Part shown: positions 59,701 through 64,000 of the stretch, piece after piece
Numbering within the stretch: position 1 is the first letter of the stretch
Layout: the number at the start of each line of letters is the position of its first letter
Notes under the pieces: generated by a model
Database searches by the model: none
Told to the model about the DNA's origin: nothing
What the model saw: the letters and a program-made list of their open reading frames with translations, nothing else
Program-made: the position numbers and the translations under genes
NCBI GenBank assembly: GCA_020026355.1
Contig: JAHHQP010000004.1
Coordinates: 1 to 64,000 of the forward strand
Length of the DNA stretch: 64,000 nt
Reading direction: 5' to 3'
DNA from: Bacteroidales bacterium
Lineage (GTDB): Bacteria > Bacteroidota > Bacteroidia > Bacteroidales > UBA932

Positions 59701-60991
59701 CCATACCAAGGTCTTCGGCGATGAGTTCCAGACCCATCATTATGACAAGAAATGCTTCGAGGGTATCTATAAGGTATCTGATGAGGAAGTATGGAATGTA
59801 AGGAACACTCTCAGGAAGCGCCTCATCGATGAGGTCAAGGAGCGTCTTTCCGATCCGTCCGTCACCAGTCATTATTCTCCTCGTCAGATCGTCAAGATCA
59901 AGGAGACTCTCCGTGACGATGTCCTGACTATCGGTTTCGCCCGTCGTTTCGCGACATACAAGAGAGCCCACCTGCTCTTCCATGACCTGGATAGGCTGGA
60001 CAAGATCGTCAACGATCCGAAGCAGCCGGTACAGTTCCTCTTCGCCGGCAAGGCTCATCCTGCAGACAAGGCCGGACAGGACCTTATCAAGATGATCGTG
60101 GATATCTCCAAGCAGGACAGGTTCATCGGCAAGATCGTGTTCGTGCCGAACTATGATATCACCGTTGCGAAATATCTGGTACAGGGTGTCGATGTCTGGA
60201 TGAACAATCCGACCCGTCCGCTCGAGGCTTCCGGAACATCTGGAGAGAAAGCTGCCATGAACGGTGTCATGCACTTCTCTGTCCTTGACGGCTGGTGGGT
60301 AGAGGGTTACAAGCCTTGTGCGGGCTGGGCACTCCCTATGGAGCGTACTTATGATGACCAGCGCTTCCAGGACGAACTTGATGCCGCTACCATCTATAAC
60401 ATCATCGAGAATGAGATCGCACCTACATATTACAACAAGACCCTTTCTACAGGACGTTCTGCAGACTGGATCGAGTACATCAAGAATACGATCGCCATGG
60501 TCGCCTGCAACTTCACGACGAACAGGATGTTGACGGACTATATCAACCAGTACTATAATCCGCAGTCAGCACGCTATGAGTCTCTCATTGCCGATGATTT
60601 CGCGAAAGCTCGTGAAATCGCCGCTTGGAAGAAGAGACTGCGTCGTCAGTGGAAGAATGTCGAAGTGGTTTCCATCACTAAGGAAGAAGGCGCATCCGAC
60701 GATATCGAACTCGGAGGAAACATCAAGGCAGAACTTGTCCTCAATCTCGGAGACCTTAATTCAGACGAGATCGGAGTCGAGCTGCTGTTCGCTACGGAGG
60801 ACAAGAAGGGTCGTCTCCATATCCAGGAACGTTACGAGTTCGAGGCCGGAGAGGCGGTAGACGGCGTTGCCAGATATACGGTGGATGTCGTTCCGGAGAC
60901 TTCTGGCCTCTACAAGGTCGCTGCCAGGATGTATGCCAAGAATCCGGCACTTCCTCACAGACAGGACTTCGATCTGGTAAGATGGTTGTAA
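56744..60991 (+). CDS. glycogen synthase (GT3)-glucan phosphorylase (GT35) fusion
   Basis: 1415 residues in one open frame. Residues 1-560 are a eukaryotic-like GT3 glycogen synthase (FEVSWEVCNKVGGIYTVI; E-X7-E as E440 and E448 in YEPWGYTPLE), expected to use UDP-glucose. Residues from about M561 are a GT35 alpha-glucan phosphorylase of the short, Thermotoga-like type (NLWWCWNESAKNLF; YCMEYGL; CNEGHAAF; PLP lysine K1169 in EASGTSGEKAAMNG). The join has no stop or frameshift; M561 could in principle start a separate phosphorylase. The two halves catalyse opposite reactions on the same polymer. Followed 1 nt later by ribF. Confidence 0.92.
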   Translation: MKQMDEKLIKPDYLFEVSWEVCNKVGGIYTVIATKALYLKSEYKRHHIMVGPDVWMDEVSNPDFLEDPSLYSAWRMQAMSEGLRVRVGRWNIPGKPTAILVDFKQFLTRQNEILTEYWKEFGVDSISGNWDYKESALFGFAAGKVIESFCRYNLEESDKVVAQFHEWMTGAGLLYLKYVKLPVATVFTTHATVVGRCIAGNNLPLYDNMLSYNGDRKARDFNVAARHSLEKKTAQNADIFTTVSEITARECTQFLERNVDIVTPNGFEPSFTPATDEEYDEKRHAARKRLVEVAACMSGEEVPENAVLVGIGGRYEWKNKGIDVFIDALDKLNHADFEGKCVHAFIMIPSGNNGPDKQLLAKLQGNESDYVTRVSHYLMTPEYDSVTRRLNELNFNNAVGDKVKVYFVPSYLNGNDGIFNMPYYDLLAGLDLNIFPSYYEPWGYTPLESLAFRIPTLTTSLAGFGMWVRDHYKKEHPGITVVDRNDSNYFEVVDAVVERIKEIANLDKDERKRYMANAREVSEIALWQNNIIYYKEAYSKALEKVQSVRGGFPSLRNEKTMRYERIDVNQPTWNSVFVQRHLPDSLKDLEILSKNLWWCWNESAKNLFAAVDPEAWKASGMNPIAMLDRVSLKRYKALVQDPDFMKQLSEVMTEFNAYMAKKAERKDPSIAYFCMEYGLDTSLKIYSGGLGILAGDYIKETSDMNTNLVAVGLLYRYGYFNQKLSAQGEQVAEDVAQDFMKIPASPVRDANGNWLSISVAFPGRNLNARIWRVDVGRTELYLLDTDIPENLPEDRSVTYNLYGGNWENRLKQELLLGVGGIRALRALGMNPQVYHCNEGHAAFIGLERLREYINNDNLDYPEALEVVRASSLFTTHTPVPAGHDAFDEGLLRKYIGHYPQRLKIDWETMMSLGKDNPQDVNEKFSMSILAANISQEVNGVSWLHGKVSRDILAHMWPGYLPEELHVSYVTNGVHYPTWTAPEWKAIHTKVFGDEFQTHHYDKKCFEGIYKVSDEEVWNVRNTLRKRLIDEVKERLSDPSVTSHYSPRQIVKIKETLRDDVLTIGFARRFATYKRAHLLFHDLDRLDKIVNDPKQPVQFLFAGKAHPADKAGQDLIKMIVDISKQDRFIGKIVFVPNYDITVAKYLVQGVDVWMNNPTRPLEASGTSGEKAAMNGVMHFSVLDGWWVEGYKPCAGWALPMERTYDDQRFQDELDAATIYNIIENEIAPTYYNKTLSTGRSADWIEYIKNTIAMVACNFTTNRMLTDYINQYYNPQSARYESLIADDFAKAREIAAWKKRLRRQWKNVEVVSITKEEGASDDIELGGNIKAELVLNLGDLNSDEIGVELLFATEDKKGRLHIQERYEFEAGEAVDGVARYTVDVVPETSGLYKVAARMYAKNPALPHRQDFDLVRWL

Positions 60992-60992
60992 G

Positions 60993-61877
60993 ATGGTCAT
61001 AGCAACCGGTTTCTTCGACGGTGTCCATCTTGGGCACCGTCTTGTCATTGACAAGCTCGTGGAGGCAGCTGCCGCACGAGGAGATGAAAGTATGGTCATC
61101 ACGTTCTGGCCGCATCCGCGGAATGTTCTTCAGCAGGAAGCCAGAAATCTGCGTCTGCTCACTTCTCTGGAAGAGAAGAAGGCGATGCTATCCGCCTTGG
61201 GGGTAGATCATGTGGAGGTTCTTCCTTTTACCCGTGAGTTCAGCGAGATGACTACGGAAGAATATCTCTCCCGCATCATCCGGGACAAGTTCGGCGGGAA
61301 AGCCATATTGCTGGGCTATGACAACAGAATCGGTTCTGACAGAGCTGCTCCTTCAGAAACGGCCCGGATTGCCGCGTCGCTCGGTCTGGAGGTGATCTGC
61401 GGGGACATGCTTCCTTCTTCGGGAGGTTATGCCGTCAGTTCCACGAAAATCCGCGAATCCCTGGCCCATGGTGACGTCGTCTCGGCTGCAGAAATGCTGG
61501 GTTACAGGTATGGACTCAAGGGAGTCGTCGTGTCTGGCAATCAGTTAGGCAGGACGATCGGTTTCCCGACAGCCAACATGCAGCTTTATGATCCTTTGAA
61601 GTGTGTCCCTTCTGACGGAGTCTATCTGGTGCGAGTGGAAACCTTGGATCGTAAACTCTACGGCATGTGCAACATCGGTTGCCGTCCGACGGTTTCCATG
61701 GAGGGAAAGGTGAAGACAATCGAGACGAACATCTTTGATTTTCATGATGATATCTACGGCCTTGACCTGAAGATTTCTTTCATCTGTAAAATCAGAGATG
61801 AGAAAAAATTCTTATCTTTGGAAGAATTGAGAATGCAGCTGGAGAAAGACCGCAATCTTTGTTTGGAAAAAATTTGA
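60993..61877 (+). CDS. ribF: bifunctional riboflavin kinase/FAD synthetase
   Basis: 294 residues. N-terminal FAD synthetase (nucleotidyltransferase) domain with TGFFDGVHLGHR and a later SSTKIRESL, and C-terminal riboflavin kinase domain with GRTIGFPTANM and ETNIFDF. Makes FMN then FAD. The N-terminus begins right at the first strand, about 15 residues shorter than many RibF proteins. 1 nt after the stop of the phosphorylase fusion and overlapping the next gene by 1 nt (TGATG). Confidence 0.94.
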   Translation: MVIATGFFDGVHLGHRLVIDKLVEAAAARGDESMVITFWPHPRNVLQQEARNLRLLTSLEEKKAMLSALGVDHVEVLPFTREFSEMTTEEYLSRIIRDKFGGKAILLGYDNRIGSDRAAPSETARIAASLGLEVICGDMLPSSGGYAVSSTKIRESLAHGDVVSAAEMLGYRYGLKGVVVSGNQLGRTIGFPTANMQLYDPLKCVPSDGVYLVRVETLDRKLYGMCNIGCRPTVSMEGKVKTIETNIFDFHDDIYGLDLKISFICKIRDEKKFLSLEELRMQLEKDRNLCLEKI

Positions 61878-62227
61878 TGGATATGGATATTCTGCTGATC
61901 ATATTGGTGGCGGCCTTCCTCGGGATGAAGGCGGTGGAAAACAGACTGACTACGGCGGACAAGGCTGCACCGGAAGAATTTCCGCGGCCTGATGATTTCG
62001 TCCTGGAGCCTGCGGAGGAGACCTCTGTACTGTCGTCATCCCAGTCCGGTCAGGAGGAATCTCTGACTGACGATATGCCTGGCGATCTTCCCGATGCCGG
62101 AAAGAAACCTGTCCTGCAGGTGGCTGCAGAAACGCATGGACCGGAGAAAAAACAGGAGAAAGAGAAGCTGGATCCCAAGAAGATGGTGATCTATTCGGAA
62201 ATATTCAGAGCCAAATATCTGGAATAG
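61877..62227 (+). CDS. small membrane-anchored protein of unknown function
   Basis: 116 residues from the ATG overlapping the ribF stop. One N-terminal membrane helix (ILLIILVAAFLGM) then a polar, Pro/Glu/Ser-rich stretch and a Lys-rich C-terminal part ending MVIYSEIFRAKYLE. The helix-plus-tail layout and the final amphipathic segment recall small scaffold proteins of Bacteroidota, but no family is recognised. Last gene of the long xseA-to-here run. Confidence 0.6.
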   Translation: MDMDILLIILVAAFLGMKAVENRLTTADKAAPEEFPRPDDFVLEPAEETSVLSSSQSGQEESLTDDMPGDLPDAGKKPVLQVAAETHGPEKKQEKEKLDPKKMVIYSEIFRAKYLE

Positions 62228-62241
62228 ATAGATTTTTTTAC

Positions 62242-62249
62242 TATATTTG
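62242..62249 (+). promoter_or_regulatory. -7 box for greA
   Basis: TATATTTG, exact consensus, 71 bp upstream of greA. It lies before the terminator-like hairpin at 62251-62285, so a transcript from here would begin with that hairpin. A poorer box, TTAGTTTG at 62284-62291, lies beyond it. Confidence 0.5.
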
Positions 62250-62250
62250 C

Positions 62251-62285
62251 AAAAGAGGGTTCTGTCTATGACAGGACTCCTTTTT
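62251..62285 (+). terminator. terminator or attenuator hairpin in the greA leader
   Basis: Stem of about 15 bp with a bulged A56 and two G-U pairs (62251-62266 with 62270-62284), loop TAT, followed by a run of T (62281-62285). It can end the upstream ribF transcript, and equally could attenuate transcripts started at 62242-62249. Confidence 0.75.
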
Positions 62286-62320
62286 AGTTTGTACAATTTA
62301 AACCGTTAAAATAAAGAATT

Positions 62321-62788
62321 ATGGCACTTCATTATATGACCCAGGAAGGTCTGGATAAATTGAAGAAAGAACTCGCTGATGCCATTGCTCAGCGTCCGGT
62401 GATTTCCGCGGCTATCGGGGAAGCACGTGATAAAGGAGATTTGTCAGAGAATGCAGAATACGAAGCTGCACGTGAGGCTCAGGGCTTGCTCGAGCTCCAG
62501 ATTTCCAAACTTCAGGATCTGGTGGCGAATGCCCGTGTCATCGACGAGTCTCAGATCGGTACCGATCATGTACAGATGTTGAACAAGGTCAAGGTCAAGA
62601 ACCTGAATGCCGGTCAGGTGATGGAATTCACTCTTGTCGGCGAGAGCGAGGCGGACTTCATGCACGGAAAGCTTGCTGCCACGACTCCGATCGGCAAGGC
62701 ACTCATGGGCCATTCCAAAGGTGAGATCGTCGAGGCCAAAGTACCTTCAGGCATCATCAAGTTCGAAATCCTTGACATTACATTGTAA
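62321..62788 (+). CDS. greA: transcription elongation factor GreA
   Basis: 155 residues. N-terminal coiled coil with acidic tip (GEARDKGDLSENAEYEAA) that enters the RNA polymerase secondary channel to promote transcript cleavage, and C-terminal FKBP-like domain with LVGESEAD and SPIGKALMG-type segment. Standard length. The 70-nt leader has an unusual hairpin. Followed 8 nt later by the HIT gene. Confidence 0.97.
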   Translation: MALHYMTQEGLDKLKKELADAIAQRPVISAAIGEARDKGDLSENAEYEAAREAQGLLELQISKLQDLVANARVIDESQIGTDHVQMLNKVKVKNLNAGQVMEFTLVGESEADFMHGKLAATTPIGKALMGHSKGEIVEAKVPSGIIKFEILDITL

Positions 62789-62796
62789 TAAATACC

Positions 62797-63201
62797 ATGG
62801 CGACAATCTTCACGAAAATCGCGAACGGGGAAATCCCGTCGTATAAGGTGGCGGAGAATGATGAGTTCTACGCGTTCCTGGACATCAATCCTTTGACCAA
62901 GGGACATACGCTGGTCATTCCGAAACATGTAGAGGATGACTATATCTTCCATCTGGATGAAGAAACCTACATGGGACTCTGCGCTTTTGCCCGGAAAGTG
63001 GCACAGGCTGTCGGAAAGGCAATTCCTTGCAAGAGGGTCGGCGTCGCCGTCCTCGGAATGGAAGTGCCGCATACGCATATTCACCTGGTCCCTCTCCAGA
63101 CGGAGGGCGATCTGGATTTCCGTAAACCGAAGCTGGAACTTTCCCAGGAAGAATTCGTTGCCATCGCGGCATCTATCCGTGCTGCCTTTGAACAGAACTG
63201 A
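62797..63201 (+). CDS. HIT family nucleotide hydrolase
   Basis: 134 residues, histidine-triad protein of the Hint branch. The catalytic triad HTHIHLVPL is near residues 90-98, and the N-terminal FTKIANGEIPSYKV is typical. Hydrolyses purine nucleoside phosphoramidates or similar; cellular role uncertain. Co-directional with greA. Confidence 0.92.
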   Translation: MATIFTKIANGEIPSYKVAENDEFYAFLDINPLTKGHTLVIPKHVEDDYIFHLDEETYMGLCAFARKVAQAVGKAIPCKRVGVAVLGMEVPHTHIHLVPLQTEGDLDFRKPKLELSQEEFVAIAASIRAAFEQN

Positions 63202-63203
63202 TT

Positions 63204-64000
63204 ATGAAGAGAAGCAGATTCATCTTACCCATGATCGCGGCTGCAGCGGCAGTGTCCTGTACTGGCAACCGTGCGGAAATCAAACTTACCCTTGCAGGTG
63301 CTCCTTCGGAGCAGGTCGTGGTGAAAGCCCAGAACCTGAACCGCTATGAGGTGCTTGATACGCTCTATACTGATGACAAGGGAAAACTGGCCTATAAAGT
63401 GGACGTGCGGAAGGGAGACCCTGAGTTCTTCTTTCTTTATCGGAATGACCGACGTTTCGCTTCCTTGCTGCTGGAGGCTGGTGACAAGGTCCGGGTGGAG
63501 GTCGATGCCGATGGGCATCTCAGCATGTCCGGTTCTGAAGACTCGCGCTTGCTGGCTGAACTCAACGAGGAGCAGAAGAAGGTTGATGCTGCTCTGTCTG
63601 ACATCCAGAACAGGTTGGATGAGAACAATCTTCAGGATCTGAAGGTGGAATTCAATAAAGTATATATCGATCATTACCGTTCCAGCGTGGCTTTCGTCAT
63701 GAAGCACTGCAAGTCTCTCGTGTCTGTACCGGCTTTGTACGAACAGCTTCAGGGCAATGCGCTTCCGGTTTTCGGCCGACATACGGATGCTCTTGTCTTC
63801 AAGTCCGTGAGCGATTCTTTGAACAAGGTGTGGCCGGAGTCCCGTTATGCTCAGGCACTCGCTGTCGAAGCTCAGCGCAGGGTCAATGAGATGCAGCTGT
63901 CCATGAAGTTGAGTGAAGCAGAGGCCAGACCTTTCCCGGAGCTTGTCTTGAAGGACAGGGATCTGAAAGACATCAAGCTCAGTGAGGTAGAAGCGGAATG
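63204..64000 (+). CDS. TlpA-like thioredoxin lipoprotein, 3' end missing
   Basis: Open from the ATG 2 nt after the HIT gene to the window edge, 265 residues so far. Signal peptide with lipobox AVSC (Cys19) predicts a lipoprotein. Residues about 20-120 resemble the DUF4369 beta domain, then a helical middle, and the last visible part (FPELVLKDRDLKDIKLSEV) is the usual entry into an AhpC/TSA-TlpA thioredoxin domain. The CxxC motif would lie beyond the window, so the redox role is expected but not seen. Confidence 0.75.
   Translation, partial: MKRSRFILPMIAAAAAVSCTGNRAEIKLTLAGAPSEQVVVKAQNLNRYEVLDTLYTDDKGKLAYKVDVRKGDPEFFFLYRNDRRFASLLLEAGDKVRVEVDADGHLSMSGSEDSRLLAELNEEQKKVDAALSDIQNRLDENNLQDLKVEFNKVYIDHYRSSVAFVMKHCKSLVSVPALYEQLQGNALPVFGRHTDALVFKSVSDSLNKVWPESRYAQALAVEAQRRVNEMQLSMKLSEAEARPFPELVLKDRDLKDIKLSEVEAE

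Noticed and set aside
62999..63014. TGGCAC word in the HIT gene resembling a sigma-54 -24 element
   Set aside because: No TTGC at the -12 position and it lies within a coding region.
1..64000. CRISPR arrays, insertion sequences, tRNA or rRNA genes
   Set aside because: No regularly spaced direct repeats, transposase, terminal inverted repeats or tRNA-like cloverleaf were seen in the short intergenic gaps.

Overview
The window reads as a chromosomal core segment of an uncultured, gut-type Bacteroidales (phylum Bacteroidota). The evidence is the gene content: a type IIIK-like SerA in a serC-serA-DUF1015 operon, DUF3127, DUF4783 and DUF4369/TlpA-type lipoproteins, a two-component pyrBI, and a GT3/GH57/GH133 glycogen locus. 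The promoters also fit, with repeated TAnnTTTG (-7) boxes, some with TTTG (-33) boxes 19-20 bp upstream, and start codons without obvious Shine-Dalgarno sequences. Genus cannot be settled from the sequence alone. I see no insertion sequence, prophage, CRISPR array, rRNA or tRNA, and no gap above 300 bp without a gene. The genes are densely packed in operons, often with 1-8 nt overlaps.

Layout. 1-5.3 kb (minus strand): MBL hydrolase, uvrA, TGS/uridine-type kinase. 5.3-7.9 kb (plus): deoxynucleoside kinase and acyl-CoA ligase. 8.0-11.3 kb: sugar MFS transporter, ROK sugar kinase, DUF3089 lipoprotein. 11.3-16.6 kb (minus): YigZ/IMPACT, pyrB, pyrI, serC, serA, DUF1015. 16.7-18.2 kb: pRiA4b ORF-3-like protein overlapping miaA. 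18.3-21 kb (minus): nhaA, FKBP isomerase, DUF3127. 21-24 kb: recQ convergent with a PHP phosphatase. 24.2-31.5 kb (plus): DUF308 membrane protein, dnaG, metG, murB, murA. 31.5-34.3 kb (minus): unknown exported protein, M16 peptidase, O-methyltransferase. 34.4-37 kb: dnaX, lptB. 37-39.4 kb (minus): cmk, ispH, efp. 39.4-44.7 kb: an NtrC-like sigma-54 activator converging on a very large NtrY-like membrane histidine kinase, then rlmH. 44.7-48.5 kb: DUF4783 gene, a probable small RNA locus, and the engB-prs-small Cys protein-der operon. 48.5-62.2 kb (plus): xseA, xseB, a glycogen locus, ribF and a small membrane protein. 62.2-64 kb: greA, HIT protein and a lipoprotein cut by the window edge.

The most interesting candidate for an undescribed system lies between 39.4 and 45.3 kb. 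The response regulator has a receiver and an AAA+ domain but no C-terminal helix-turn-helix, and its sigma-54 contact loop reads GAFTSA instead of GAFTGA. About 4.6 kb away, in a 126-bp intergenic space, is a near-perfect sigma-54 promoter (TGGCACAGGCTTTGCA). It is followed about 40 bp beyond the predicted start site by a strong intrinsic terminator, so the predicted product is a small RNA of about 80 nt with no reading frame. A weaker sigma-54-like site precedes the neighbouring DUF4783 gene. The link between regulator and RNA is inference.

The glycogen locus has branching enzyme, GH133 debranching enzyme, GT4 glycosyltransferase, GH57 enzyme, and a 1415-residue fusion of a GT3 glycogen synthase to a GT35 glucan phosphorylase. 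Synthesis and breakdown of glycogen are therefore encoded together, and in the fusion sit in one polypeptide. No glgC is seen nearby. Other points of note are the fosfomycin-insensitive type of MurA (Asp121 for the usual Cys), a terminator-like hairpin at the very start of the greA leader, interleaved divergent promoters for cmk and the response regulator, and a short repeat family shared by the window start and the DnaX linker.
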